Source: Janthinobacterium sp. 67 (GTDB lineage Bacteria > Pseudomonadota > Gammaproteobacteria > Burkholderiales > Burkholderiaceae_D). From it: a stretch of DNA of 64,000 nt. Shown here one piece after another: positions 51,232 to 60,482 of the stretch. The number at the start of each line of letters is the position of its first letter. Positions within the stretch are counted from its first letter, which is position 1. Location of the stretch: NCBI RefSeq assembly GCF_002797895.1, contig NZ_PGES01000001.1:5022001-5086000 (forward strand), written 5' to 3'. Position numbers and translations under genes: made by a program. The notes under the pieces were generated by a model that did not search any database, was not told where the DNA came from, and worked only from the letters and a program-made list of their open reading frames with translations.

Positions 51232-52205
51232 GGCCGTTTCTTGATGCTTTTAAGCAAAAAATACGAAAAAGAAAAAGTAAATTGTGCGGAAGGGGGCGCG
51301 TGAAAACTTGATTTCCGTCAAAGTGTCGTTTTTTAGACACAAATATATCAAAATATTGAGAAGGCAACATTGTAAGAAATTGTTTCAACTGATGCGCAAT
51401 TTGCAAGCAAGAGTCGTCCTCATCCGTTCCAATCGGGTAGTTGAGGCGTAGCCTGGAAAACATGAAAAACATTTCTATGTGAGCAATTTAAATTACCGGA
51501 AAGTCAGTAATTTCGTTAATACTCTGCCTATTTTTCTGACGCGCGCGCCGACGTCGAAAATGGCGTCTACGCCCCTGAATAATGCGGCAATGCACCAAAA
51601 CAGGGCGCAATATTTCCCGTTTTGGGGCCTTCGGCAGCAAACATTGGCGATGCCGTGTATGCTTCGTCCCGTTTATCCATTATCGCCTGACAAATTGTGC
51701 GCTTTGTCGTGTAAATCTTGGAGGGCAAATGACGGGTAAAGCATGTTGACGTTTTAATCACTCGCCTGATACTGTTGCACTAATACAACGGATGTCGACA
51801 AGGCATGCGCTATGATGGAATGGTCAATCAGGCCAATGCATTGGTTGGCAAGGGGCACTGGCTCTGTCGCGTAGTACGGTTGGCGATGGTCGGGATGCCT
51901 GAAAAAGCCCTCGGCCTGGTACCGGAAGTAACATGTTGGAACTTGATGGAATGTGAAACGGTCGTTATAGTGCCGCTTCCGGTGCCCTTTGAGCACCGAA
52001 CCGGCGCATGAAAATACGGCCGCTTCGCAGCCTTCAAGCTTATCGGCGCAATAGCGTGCCGATACCGATATGAATGTTCCTCTGACCGGAACAGCAATGT
52101 GGCAGGTGGAGACCTTGCCCTCACTCATAAAAAGCGCTCTGCTAGAGCGCAGCTCGAGATGCATAGGCTGTATTACTTTTTGCTTCAAAATTAAAGGAAA
52201 TCGCA
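51232..52205. other. Long non-coding region upstream of the porin gene
   Basis: 974 bases without a convincing gene. The first half (about 51240-51560) is AT-rich and holds an FNR-type box, TTGAT-TTCC-GTCAA (51308-51321), and a small inverted repeat, GTGTC/GACAC (about 51322-51339). A hairpin, CCAAAAC-a-GGG with CCC-GTTTTGG, spans 51595-51625. TTGACG near 51744 with GATACT downstream could be a promoter. Open frames between 51754 and 52206 on both strands have odd composition and no ribosome site, and may be remains of a decayed gene or element. Confidence 0.55.
52134..52150 (+). promoter_or_regulatory. Hairpin in the porin mRNA leader
   Basis: GCGCTCT, loop GCT, AGAGCGC: a perfect 7-bp stem ending 55 bases before the porin ATG. 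It could stabilise this abundant mRNA or be a target of a small RNA. Confidence 0.5.
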
Positions 52206-53291
52206 ATGAAAAAAACTCTGATCACCCTGGCAGTTCTGGCAGCGGCCACTGGCGTCGCCCAAGCTCAATCGAGCGTTGTTATCTACGGTACCGTTGACGC
52301 TGGTTTCGTCAGCGAGCGCGGCGGTGTTAACGGCAACGTTAACAAGCTGGACAGCGGCATTGCTTCGGCTTCCCGTATCGGCTTCAAAGGCACCGAAGAT
52401 CTGGGCAGCGGCCTGTCGGCACTGTTCGTTCTGGAAACAGGTTTCAACGTTGATAACGGTACGCAAGACAAAGCCGGTTCGATCTTCAACCGTCAAGCTT
52501 ACGTTGGCCTGAGCAGCAAAACGACCGGTACCCTGACCCTGGGTCGTCAATACACCCCTTGGTACAACACCCTGTCGAAAGTTGCTGATCCATTCGCAGC
52601 TGGCTACGCTGGTTCCGCCAAAAACCTGTTCACAGCGAACACCCGCACCAGCAACACCGTGGTTTACGCTTCGCCAAGCTTCAACGGCTTTGACGCTGAC
52701 GTGGCTTACACCTTCGGCGAGAACGCTGAGTCGAACAAAATCGGCCGCCAAATCGGCGCGTCGGCTGGCTACTCGAACGGTCCTCTGAACGCTCGCTTTG
52801 CTTACAACAACACCGACAACACCCAGTTCCAAATCGGTAGCGCACGTAACTACCTGCTGGCAGCTAACTACGACTTCGCAGTTGTTAAAGCTTACGTCGC
52901 ATACGGCGTGAACAAAGGCTACAACAGCATGATCGCTAACAACGCCGTACAAAACGCTAACGGTTCGTTCTCGTCCCGTAACGCATTCGGTGGCGTCGAC
53001 GCTGCCTTCAGCCGCGATAGCAACAACATCCTGGTTGGCGCAACCGTACCAGTTGGCACCGCTGGCACCGTGATGGCTTCGTTCATCCGCACGAACGATA
53101 AAGACGTCGCCAATGCTGACGCTGATCAATGGGCACTGGGCTACTCGTACGCTCTGTCGAAGCGCACGAGCACCTATGCTTCGTACGCCAAGATCAAAAA
53201 CAAAAACGGCGCAGGCTACACCGTTGGTAACAACAGCAATGTTGGTACGGGCGACAAAGCCTTCAACGTTGGCGTTCGTCACTCGTTCTAA
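52206..53291 (+). CDS. Gram-negative porin (OmpC-like, betaproteobacterial)
   Basis: 361 residues. A signal peptide (about 1-20, ending AQAQ) is followed by the standard betaproteobacterial porin start, SSVVIYGTVDAGFVSE. The chain alternates as expected for a 16-strand barrel, with LSALFVLETGFN, RQAYVGLSSKTTGTLTLGRQ and the terminal FNVGVRHSF ending in Phe, the outer-membrane assembly signal. Codon use is strongly biased to a few codons (GTT, GCT, AAC, CGT), as in very highly expressed genes, unlike its GC-rich neighbours. Ribosome site AAAGGAAA. Confidence 0.96.
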   Translation: MKKTLITLAVLAAATGVAQAQSSVVIYGTVDAGFVSERGGVNGNVNKLDSGIASASRIGFKGTEDLGSGLSALFVLETGFNVDNGTQDKAGSIFNRQAYVGLSSKTTGTLTLGRQYTPWYNTLSKVADPFAAGYAGSAKNLFTANTRTSNTVVYASPSFNGFDADVAYTFGENAESNKIGRQIGASAGYSNGPLNARFAYNNTDNTQFQIGSARNYLLAANYDFAVVKAYVAYGVNKGYNSMIANNAVQNANGSFSSRNAFGGVDAAFSRDSNNILVGATVPVGTAGTVMASFIRTNDKDVANADADQWALGYSYALSKRTSTYASYAKIKNKNGAGYTVGNNSNVGTGDKAFNVGVRHSF

Positions 53292-53323
53292 TATTCGCGC
53301 AAGCGAAGCTTAGTTCCGCTGCC

Positions 53324-53343
53324 AGCATCCCTTCGGGGATGCT
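53324..53343 (+). terminator. UUCG stem-loop after the porin gene
   Basis: AGCATCCC, loop TTCG, GGGATGCT. A very stable tetraloop hairpin 33 bases after the stop. There is no T run, so it may protect the mRNA 3' end rather than terminate by itself. Confidence 0.65.
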
Positions 53344-53442
53344 GATAAGCAAGGAAACGCGTCTCCAGGCTAGTCCTGGCGGCGCGTTTTTGCATTGGCG
53401 GCGCCAGTTGTAATGGCGCCGTTACTCAAGTAAAGGAATGCC

Positions 53443-53985
53443 ATGTATTCATCCACATCGCCGCGCCTGGCCGCCATGCTGGCCGCGCTGCTGCTCGCTG
53501 GCGCCACGGGCGCCGCTGCCGCTGCCGTCAAGGGCAAGAAGCCGGCCGGACTGGAGCGCTACGGCGTGGCCGTCTACTCCGACCTGTGCCTGCAAAAGGA
53601 CAGCGGCGAAATCGGCGGCCAGCGCGTCACCCTGCACCGCTTTGCCGAAGCCGATTCCGTCATCTATGAGTTCACGGCTGGCGCCCTGAGCTGGCCCATC
53701 GTGGCCAATGACGTCAACCTGGACGCGGTCACGGGCGTTTTCGACTTCACCATCGCCGGCGCCGACGGCGAGGAGCGCACCATCGTCGGCAAGTTTTCCA
53801 GGGATGGCCAGACCCTGACCCTGGAAGGCGATTACTGCGGCGGCAACGTGCGCATGCCCATGAAACTGAGCCGCGTGCGCGATTTCGGCCGTCCCCTGAA
53901 AAACTGCACGCCATGCCCGCCGACGCCGCAAGCGCCCGCCGAGACAGTGCCTGCCGAGGAAAGCGCGACTGTGCCCGCTGCCTGA
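53443..53985 (+). CDS. Exported protein of unknown function
   Basis: 180 residues with a signal peptide (about 1-28, Ala/Leu-rich). The mature protein is beta-rich with Cys in DLCLQK, DYCGGN and a CTPCPP end, perhaps disulfide-linked, and a Pro/Glu/Ala-rich tail. I recognise no family. A typical ribosome site (AAAGGAA) precedes the ATG. It is a single gene between the porin and a terminator. Confidence 0.7.
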   Translation: MYSSTSPRLAAMLAALLLAGATGAAAAAVKGKKPAGLERYGVAVYSDLCLQKDSGEIGGQRVTLHRFAEADSVIYEFTAGALSWPIVANDVNLDAVTGVFDFTIAGADGEERTIVGKFSRDGQTLTLEGDYCGGNVRMPMKLSRVRDFGRPLKNCTPCPPTPQAPAETVPAEESATVPAA

Positions 53986-54008
53986 GCGATCACTGCTGCC
54001 AAAAAGAA

Positions 54009-54034
54009 AAAGGCCCGGTATCGACCGGGCCTTT
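54009..54034. terminator. Terminator between the exported protein and TPP enzyme genes
   Basis: AAAGGCCCGGT, loop ATCG, ACCGGGCCTTT. A strong stem with A and T flanks on each side; it serves both convergent genes. Confidence 0.88.
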
Positions 54035-54058
54035 GTTATTTGCAGCGTCGCAAGAGGC

Positions 54059-55762
54059 TTACTTTGCCGCCTGTGCCTTTTCCGCCGTGGTGCGGATGGT
54101 GGCCAGGGTGGCGTTCGGCGTGATCAGGTTGCCGTCGTAGCGCAACTCGATCAGGGCCGGCAAGTTGTGCGCCTTGGCGTGCGCCAGCGCCCGTTGCAGG
54201 GCAGGGGCGAACTCTTCCGTCGCATTCACCACTTCGCCCTGCGCGCCATACGCTTGCGCCAGCGCCGCGAAATCCGGGTTGTGCAGGGTCGTGCCCGAGA
54301 CGCGGCCCGGGTAGTCGCGCTCCTGGTGCATACGGATGGTGCCGAACATCTGGTTATTGAAGACGATGATGACCACGCCCGCCTGGTATTGCACGGCGGT
54401 GGCCAGTTCCTGGCCATTCATCATGTATTCGCCATCGCCGGCAAACGTGATCACGGTGCGTTCCGGATGCACGATTTTCGCCGCCACGCCTGATGGCACG
54501 CCGTAGCCCATGGCGCCGTTGGTTGGCGCCAGCTGGGTGCGCATGCCGCCGTAGCGGTAGAAGCGGTGCGCCCACGAGGCGTAGTTGCCGGCGCCGTTCG
54601 TCAGGATGGTGTCGGCCGGCACTTGCGCCATGATCTCCTGCGTTACCTGCCACAGGTCCAGCGGCGCCTGGCCATCCTGGAAGATGGGCGGGCGCTCCTG
54701 GTAGGCGGCCAGCTCGGCCTTGGCCTCGGCCGGCGTGTGCTGCCAGGCGGTAGCGTCGACGGGAGCCATGGCGGCCAGCATGGCGCACACTTGCGGCATG
54801 CCGCTGTTGATCATCAGCTCGGCCTGGTAGACGCTGCCCAGTTCCTCGGCATCCGTATGGATGTGCACGAGGCGCTGGCGCGGCACGGGCGAGTCGAACA
54901 GGGTGTAGCCCCCCGTCGTCATTTCACCGAGGCGCGGCCCGATGGCGATGACCAGGTCGGCATTTTTCACGCGCGCGGCCAGTTTCGGGTTGATGCCGAT
55001 GCCGACGTCGCCGATGTAGTTCGGGTGCGCATTGTCGAGCAAGTCCTGGAAGCGGAAGGCGCAGGCGACGGGCAGGTGGTTGCTTTCCGCAAACTGTTGC
55101 AGGTCGGCGCAGGCCTGCGGCGTCCAGGTGGCACCGCCCAGCAAGACCAGCGGCTGTTTCGCGGTGGCCAGCATGGCGCGCAGTTGCTGCATTTGCGCGT
55201 CGGATGGTGCCGCCTGCACGGGCTGGTAGGCGCGCGTGTCGGCCACGGTGGCCAGCGAAATGAGCATGTCTTCCGGCAGGGCCAGCACGACGGGGCCGGG
55301 GCGCCCGCTGGTGGCCACCTGGAAGGCGCGCGCCAGGTATTCGGGGATGCGCTCGGCGCGGTCGATCTGCGCCACCCACTTGGCCATCTGGCCGTACATG
55401 CGGCGGTAGTCGATTTCCTGGAACGCTTCGCGGTCGACGAAATCGTTGCCCACCTGGCCGATGAACAGGATCATCGGGGTGGAATCCTGGTAAGCCGTGT
55501 GTACGCCGATCGAGGCGTTGGTGGCGCCCGGTCCGCGCGTGACGAAGCAGATGCCCGGCTTGCCCGTCAGCTTGCCGTAGGCTTCGGCCATGAAGGCGGC
55601 GCCGCCTTCCTGGCGGTTGATGATGAAGCGGATGCCGGAATCGTGCAGGGCGTCGAGCACGTCCAGGTAGCTTTCGCCAGGCACGCCAAAGGCGGTGTCG
55701 ACACCGTGGATCTGCAGGGCATCGACCAGGATCTGGCCGCCGGTACGGGATTGTTGCGTCAT
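54059..55762 (-). CDS. Thiamine-diphosphate enzyme, acetolactate-synthase-like
   Basis: 567 residues with the three-domain ThDP fold. The N-terminal catalytic Glu is in NRQEGGAAFMAEAYG, and the ThDP/Mg2+ motif GDGEYMMNGQELATAVQYQ (GDG..N) lies in the C-terminal domain. The sequence resembles large subunits of acetolactate synthase and glyoxylate carboligase-type decarboxylases, but no regulatory subunit or ilv gene is adjacent, so the real substrate is open. ATG at 55762 gives the family-typical start. It is a single gene. Confidence 0.9.
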   Translation of the reverse strand: MTQQSRTGGQILVDALQIHGVDTAFGVPGESYLDVLDALHDSGIRFIINRQEGGAAFMAEAYGKLTGKPGICFVTRGPGATNASIGVHTAYQDSTPMILFIGQVGNDFVDREAFQEIDYRRMYGQMAKWVAQIDRAERIPEYLARAFQVATSGRPGPVVLALPEDMLISLATVADTRAYQPVQAAPSDAQMQQLRAMLATAKQPLVLLGGATWTPQACADLQQFAESNHLPVACAFRFQDLLDNAHPNYIGDVGIGINPKLAARVKNADLVIAIGPRLGEMTTGGYTLFDSPVPRQRLVHIHTDAEELGSVYQAELMINSGMPQVCAMLAAMAPVDATAWQHTPAEAKAELAAYQERPPIFQDGQAPLDLWQVTQEIMAQVPADTILTNGAGNYASWAHRFYRYGGMRTQLAPTNGAMGYGVPSGVAAKIVHPERTVITFAGDGEYMMNGQELATAVQYQAGVVIIVFNNQMFGTIRMHQERDYPGRVSGTTLHNPDFAALAQAYGAQGEVVNATEEFAPALQRALAHAKAHNLPALIELRYDGNLITPNATLATIRTTAEKAQAAK

Positions 55763-55961
55763 GTTCGGCTCTTTATATTCTAGTGGGTGGCAAAGAAATG
55801 GGGCAAGCGGTGCGCATGCGCCTGCATGCAAGCAGCTTGCCTCATTCTATGTGAGCCGATTTGGCCCGGCTTTTGAAATGGCGACACCGAATTACACAAT
55901 CCCCCGTACCCGGAGCCCGACGAGGTGCCCGGCGAGCGGTGTCGTGCCGGCACAGGCCTTT

Positions 55962-55991
55962 TTGCAGAAACATGCTGCGGCGCGGTACAAT
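55962..55991 (+). promoter_or_regulatory. rnpB promoter
   Basis: TTGCAG (55962-55967), an 18-base spacer and TACAAT (55986-55991). The start point expected 6-7 bases on coincides with the 5' end of the RNA. Confidence 0.8.
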
Positions 55992-55996
55992 GGCGG

Positions 55997-56358
55997 GTGA
56001 AGCAGGCCAGACAGTCGCTGGCCGGCGCAGCAATGCGCTGGCGGGAGGAAGGTCCGGACTCCATAGAGCGGGGTGACGGTTAACGGCCGTCCGCTGAAAG
56101 CCTACTCGACGTACTTGTACGGAGAGGGGGTATAAGGCGAGGAATAGGGCCACAGAGACGAGCGTATTAAGTTACGGTGAAACGCGGTAACCTCCACCTG
56201 GTGCAATTTCAAATAGGCACGCGATGATGCTGCTCGCGGAGCGTGCGGGTAGAAAGCTTGAGCGCCCGAGTAATCTGGCGCCTAGAGGAATGACTGTCAT
56301 AGCGCCAACCTGCAAGGGAAGGCGCCGTAACAAAATCCGGCCTATCGGCCTGCTTCAC
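55997..56358 (+). ncRNA. rnpB: RNase P RNA (bacterial class A)
   Basis: About 362 bases. The ends pair as helix P1 (GUGAAGCAGGCC at 55997-56008 with GGCCUGCUUCAC at 56347-56358). Conserved blocks are the GGAGGAAGGUCCGGACUCC region (about 56044-56062), GAGGAAUGACUGUCAUAG near 56283 (P4 and J4/5 part) and the late CAAAAUCCGGCCUAUCGG part. The RNA is the catalytic part of RNase P, which trims tRNA 5' ends. Ends were assigned from the P1 pairing, so a few bases are uncertain. Confidence 0.95.
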
Positions 56359-56428
56359 TTGAATTCCCGCTTCCTGGCTTGCCAGGGAGTATCTCGGCCG
56401 CGGCAGCGTTGACTGCCGCGCGCCAATC

Positions 56429-56455
56429 AAAAGCCCCCGCAACGGGGCTTTTTTT
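56429..56455 (+). terminator. rnpB terminator
   Basis: AAAAGCCCC, short loop, GGGGCTTTTTTT. It is preceded by a second stem, CGGCAG/CTGCCG, at about 56401-56418. Confidence 0.9.
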
Positions 56456-56899
56456 GTTTCTAAAAATAAGGCAATCGAGATAAAGTTGTATAGACAAGTA
56501 AAAATGGACAATTGGTTAAAGTTTCTTGGTTCTAATTAATTGCTGCATTGCAAAAATAGTTTTCCCACATCAGGCCAGCCCCGGAAAACAGGGCCGGCAG
56601 GCGCCATGGACGATTATTTTTTGCTTTAAACCAAGTCTTTCGCTGCGGACGATTGCTGTTGTGCCTGGATGACGAAATTATTGTCATGTGTCAACTAACT
56701 GTAAAAAATTCAATTTTTTGATTTCGTTTTTTTCGATGTTTACGGTAGGAAAACACATGTGTGCAGATGAGGTAGCACATTCACTATCTTTCATAAGTAT
56801 CTAATTTATCGATATATTTTTATTTGAGACTCCTTCAACGATATGCGCTAAGTCCTTAATTTCATTAATAAAATTCCTGTTTTGCCAATCGGAAACCGC
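56456..56899. other. AT-rich leader region before the mra promoter
   Basis: 444 bases with no gene. Long A and T runs and a short palindrome, ACACATGTGT (56753-56762), are present. No ribosome site or open frame of note was seen. It may hold further regulatory sites for the dcw cluster. Confidence 0.6.
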
Positions 56900-56961
56900 T
56901 TGACCACTATCTTTGCTTCCTCTAAAGTGGGCAACTGTGTGAAAAAGTGTGTTTTTGTGGG
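56900..56961 (+). promoter_or_regulatory. mra promoter with four MraZ-box-like repeats
   Basis: TTGACC (56900-56905), 17 bases, TAAAGT (56923-56928). GTGGG, GTGTG, GTGTG and GTGGG follow at 56927, 56937, 56947 and 56957, each exactly 10 bases apart. MraZ binds TGGG-type direct repeats with 10-base spacing. The first repeat overlaps the -10 box and the rest cover the start point, so MraZ should repress its own operon. Confidence 0.8.
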
Positions 56962-57022
56962 AAATTTTCCCTTTTTATCGCGATGCGCAAGCGTCGCAAC
57001 CCAAGCTCAAAAAAGGTCTTTC

Positions 57023-57451
57023 GTGTTTCAAGGCGCGTCCGCAATCAATCTCGATGCCAAAGGCAGGATGTCTATCCCTGCCAAGCACCGTGACGCGCTG
57101 GCGATTCAATGCGAAGGCCGCTTGACCCTGACGAAACACCCCGATGGCTGCCTGCTGTTTTTCCCCCGTCCCGTGTGGGAAAGCCACCGCCAGCAAATCG
57201 CCGCCTGGCCCATGTCGGCGCGCGCCTGGCAGCGCATCTTCCTCGGCAACGCCGTTGACGTCGAGCTGGACTCGGCCGGCCGCGTGCTCATCTCGCCCGA
57301 ATTGCGCAACGCCGTCGGACTGGCGCGCGAAGTCATGATGATCGGCATGGGCAGCCACTTTGAAATATGGGATGCCGCCAAATTGGCCGAAAAAGAACAG
57401 CAGGCGATCGATGCCGGCACCCCCGATGTACTTTCCAATTTTTCTTTCTAA
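57023..57451 (+). CDS. mraZ: Transcriptional regulator MraZ
   Basis: 142 residues from a GTG start, with AAAGG 7 bases upstream. Longer readings would add sequence unlike MraZ and cross the operator repeats. Two SpoVT/AbrB-type halves each carry a conserved turn: [13 protein letters not shown] and [13 protein letters not shown]. It forms a ring and binds repeats upstream of its own gene. It is the first gene of the dcw cluster, 9 bases before rsmH. Confidence 0.95.
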   Translation: MFQGASAINLDAKGRMSIPAKHRDALAIQCEGRLTLTKHPDGCLLFFPRPVWESHRQQIAAWPMSARAWQRIFLGNAVDVELDSAGRVLISPELRNAVGLAREVMMIGMGSHFEIWDAAKLAEKEQQAIDAGTPDVLSNFSF

Positions 57452-57460
57452 GGCTCCGTA

Positions 57461-58438
57461 ATGACACAACTCACGGTGCCGGAATTTCAGCATCGCACGG
57501 TGCTGCTCGATGAAGCGGTCGATGCGCTCGACCTGTCGGGCGACCGCGCGCACGGCGTTTACGTCGACGGCACGTTCGGCCGCGGCGGCCATAGCCGATT
57601 GATTTTGTCGCGCCTGGCGCCCGACGCGCGCCTGATCGGCTTCGACAAGGACTTGCAAGCGATCGCCACGGCCGAACAGATCGCCGACCCCCGTTTCCAG
57701 ATCGTCCATGACAGCTTTGCCACCATGACGGCCAGCCTGGCCGAACGCGGCGTGCGGCAGGTGGACGGCATTTTGCTTGACCTGGGCATCTCGTCGCCGC
57801 AAGTCGACGACGCGGCGCGCGGTTTCAGCTTCCGCAACGACGGACCGCTGGACATGCGCATGGATACCACGCGCGGCATCTCTGCGGCCGAGTGGCTGGC
57901 CGTGGAGACCGAGCAGAATTTAGAGAAAGTGATACGCGATTATGGGGAAGAACGGTTTGCTTTTCAGATTGCAAAGGCGATTGTTGCTGGCCGGGCAGTC
58001 CAGCCAATTTCAAGCACACGACAGCTTGCCGGCATCGTGGCAGGCGCCGTCAAGACCCGCGAGAAGGGTAAGGACCCCGCTACCCGCACCTTTCAGGCCA
58101 TACGCATTTTCATTAACAAAGAGCTCGAGGATCTCGAGATCGGCCTGAACCAGGCGTATGCCTGCCTGGCGCCCGGCGCGCGCATGGCCGTGATCAGTTT
58201 TCATTCGCTGGAAGACCGCATGGTCAAGCGCTTCTTCGCTTCGAAGGCGAACGTGGTGCAGCCTGACCGCCGCCTGCCGATTCGCGCCGTGGACTTGCCG
58301 CAGCCGGAAATGAAGCTGATTTCGAAGATGAAGCCGTCCGATGCCGAGATCGAGGGCAACCCGCGCTCGCGTTCGGCCGTGATGCGCGTGGCGCAGCGTT
58401 TGCCGCTGGCCGCTCCTGCAAACGGCGGCGCCCGATGA
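57461..58438 (+). CDS. rsmH: 16S rRNA (cytosine(1402)-N4)-methyltransferase RsmH
   Basis: 325 residues. Family motifs seen: [15 protein letters not shown] (SAM site), [30 protein letters not shown] and [13 protein letters not shown]. It methylates C1402 of 16S rRNA. Also known as mraW. Its stop overlaps the ftsL start by 4 bases. Confidence 0.97.
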   Translation: MTQLTVPEFQHRTVLLDEAVDALDLSGDRAHGVYVDGTFGRGGHSRLILSRLAPDARLIGFDKDLQAIATAEQIADPRFQIVHDSFATMTASLAERGVRQVDGILLDLGISSPQVDDAARGFSFRNDGPLDMRMDTTRGISAAEWLAVETEQNLEKVIRDYGEERFAFQIAKAIVAGRAVQPISSTRQLAGIVAGAVKTREKGKDPATRTFQAIRIFINKELEDLEIGLNQAYACLAPGARMAVISFHSLEDRMVKRFFASKANVVQPDRRLPIRAVDLPQPEMKLISKMKPSDAEIEGNPRSRSAVMRVAQRLPLAAPANGGAR

Positions 58439-58704
58439 CTGGCAAGCTGTGTGTCGTGCTGTCGGCCCTGCTGGTGTGCTGCGGCCTGTCGCTGGTGAAC
58501 GCGCAGTACCAGTCGCGCCACCTGCTGATCGACCTGGAACGCGCGCAAGCGCTGTCGCGCCAGCTCGATATCGACTGGGCGCAGCTGCAGCTGGACCAGT
58601 CCACTTTGGGCAAGCATGAACGCATCGAATCGATCGCACGGCGCGACCTGAGCATGACGCCGCTGACGGCGGCGCGTACGCAATACCTGACGGAGGGCGA
58701 ATAA
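58435..58704 (+). CDS. ftsL: Cell division protein FtsL
   Basis: 89 residues: one transmembrane helix at the start (about 5-23), then a coiled-coil-like segment ([18 protein letters not shown] and on). Length, topology and place between rsmH and ftsI identify it. With FtsB and FtsQ it recruits and activates the septal synthase FtsWI. The ends overlap both neighbours. Confidence 0.93.
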   Translation: MTGKLCVVLSALLVCCGLSLVNAQYQSRHLLIDLERAQALSRQLDIDWAQLQLDQSTLGKHERIESIARRDLSMTPLTAARTQYLTEGE

Positions 58705-60482
58705 TGAAGTTGGGCGGTAATAGCAACGGCCGGGTGGCGGCATCGAAAGGCGTGCCATTCTCGAAGAACCCCGTACTGGCGGTGCGTCTGCCCGTCTGGC
58801 GTTCGCGCGTCGTGCTGTTCCTGCTGTTCTTCGCTTTCGCCGGCCTGGGGGCGCGCGCGCTGTGGCTGCAGGGCGTGTCGACGCAGTTCCTGCAAAAGCA
58901 GGGCAAGGCACGCTATGAGCGCACCCTGGAATTGCCGGCCACGCGCGGCAAGATCACCGACCGCAATGGCCAGGTGCTCGCCTCGTCCGTCCCCGTGAAA
59001 GCCATCTGGGCCATTCCCGACGACGTGCTGCAGGCAACACCCGAAAAAATCAATGCGCTGGCCGGCCTGCTGGAAATGAACGTCAACGAATTGCGCAAGA
59101 AGCTCGATTCGGACCGCAGCTTCGTTTACCTGAAACGCCAGGTCGAGATGGACGTGGCCGACAAGATTTCCAAGCTGGGCATCGACGGCATCGACGAACG
59201 CAAGGAATACAAGCGCTTCTATCCGCAGGGCGAAGTGATGACCCACGTGGTCGGCTTTACCAACGTGGAAGACGTGGGCCAGGAAAGCATGGAACTGGCG
59301 CAGCAGAAAACCCTCGTCGGCACCACCGGCAGCCGCCGCGTGATCAAGGACCGCCTGGGCCACATCGTCGAAGACATCGGCTTCATCCACGAACCGCACG
59401 ACGGCAAGGACCTGACCCTGTCCGTCGACAGCAAGATCCAGTACATCGCCTTCACGCAGCTGAAGGAAGCGGTGGAGAAATTCAACGCCAAGGCCGGCGG
59501 CGCCGTGGTGCTCGACGTGCACACGGGCGAAGTGCTGGCCCTGGCCAATTACCCGAGCTACGACCCGAACGACCGCCGCAAGCTCACGGGCCAGCAGCTG
59601 CGCAACCGCGTCATGACCGATACCTTCGAACCCGGTTCGACCCTGAAGCCGATCACGGTCTCGCTGGCGCTCGACACGGGCCGCGTCAAGCCGGGCACCC
59701 TGATCGACACGGGCCCGGGCCGCTATACCATCGCCGACCGCACGATCACCGACACCAAGCCGCATGGCGTGATCAGCGTGGCCGAGATCATCGAAATGTC
59801 GTCGAACATCGGCACCTCGAAGATTGCGCTGGGCATGCCGTCGCAGGAAATGTGGGAAATGTTTACCAAGGTGGGCTTCGGCCAGCAGCCGAAATGGGGC
59901 TTCCCTGGCGCCGTGGCCGGCAGAGTACGGCCCTATAAATCGTGGCGCCCGGTGGAGCAGGCGACCATGAGCTACGGTAACGGCATTTCCGTGTCGCTGA
60001 TCCAGCTGGCGCGCTCCTACATGATGTTCGCGCGCGATGGCGACACGATTCCCCTGTCGTTCCAGAAGGTCAATGAACTGCCCGTGGGCCAGCAAGTGAT
60101 CAAGCCGAAGACGGCCGCCGAAATGCGCGCCATGCTCGAACTGGTGGTCTCCGGCGCGCACGGCTCGGCCAAGCGTGCCCAGGTCGCCGGCTACCGCGTG
60201 GGCGGCAAGACGGGTACCGCCTACAAGGTTGAAAACGGCCGCTATGCGATGCCGCGCAAATACATCGGCTCTTTCGTGGGCATGGTGCCGATGTCGGCGC
60301 CGCGCTTCATCATTGCCGTGATGATCGATGAACCGACTGGCCCCGCCCACTATGGCGGCCAGGTTGCCGCTCCCGCTTTCGCGGCGATTGCGACCAACGC
60401 GCTGCGCGCGATGAACGTGCCGCCCGATTCCTCCGTTACCGAAATCGTGGTCCCGGCCAATGCCGGCCCGGAGGCCATGTGA
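58704..60482 (+). CDS. ftsI: Septal peptidoglycan transpeptidase FtsI (PBP3)
   Basis: 592 residues. One N-terminal transmembrane helix (about 33-55), a dimerisation domain, then the penicillin-binding domain with S312-T-L-K315 (active serine and lysine), SSN in EMSSNIGT and KTG in GGKTGTAYK. It cross-links septal peptidoglycan. The start overlaps the ftsL stop by one base; the stop overlaps the murE GTG. Confidence 0.97.
   Translation: MKLGGNSNGRVAASKGVPFSKNPVLAVRLPVWRSRVVLFLLFFAFAGLGARALWLQGVSTQFLQKQGKARYERTLELPATRGKITDRNGQVLASSVPVKAIWAIPDDVLQATPEKINALAGLLEMNVNELRKKLDSDRSFVYLKRQVEMDVADKISKLGIDGIDERKEYKRFYPQGEVMTHVVGFTNVEDVGQESMELAQQKTLVGTTGSRRVIKDRLGHIVEDIGFIHEPHDGKDLTLSVDSKIQYIAFTQLKEAVEKFNAKAGGAVVLDVHTGEVLALANYPSYDPNDRRKLTGQQLRNRVMTDTFEPGSTLKPITVSLALDTGRVKPGTLIDTGPGRYTIADRTITDTKPHGVISVAEIIEMSSNIGTSKIALGMPSQEMWEMFTKVGFGQQPKWGFPGAVAGRVRPYKSWRPVEQATMSYGNGISVSLIQLARSYMMFARDGDTIPLSFQKVNELPVGQQVIKPKTAAEMRAMLELVVSGAHGSAKRAQVAGYRVGGKTGTAYKVENGRYAMPRKYIGSFVGMVPMSAPRFIIAVMIDEPTGPAHYGGQVAAPAFAAIATNALRAMNVPPDSSVTEIVVPANAGPEAM

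Noticed and set aside
51754..52206. 150-residue minus-strand ORF and overlapping + strand ORF before the porin
   Set aside because: No family recognised, no ribosome site, and the porin leader runs through it. Kept only as a possible gene remnant.
54059..55762. Naming the ThDP enzyme as ilvB
   Set aside because: No small subunit or ilv genes are adjacent. Several ThDP carboligases and decarboxylases share the same motifs.
56882..57022. N-terminal extension of MraZ from 56882
   Set aside because: It would place codons across the promoter and operator repeats and add 47 residues absent from MraZ. The GTG at 57023 fits the family.
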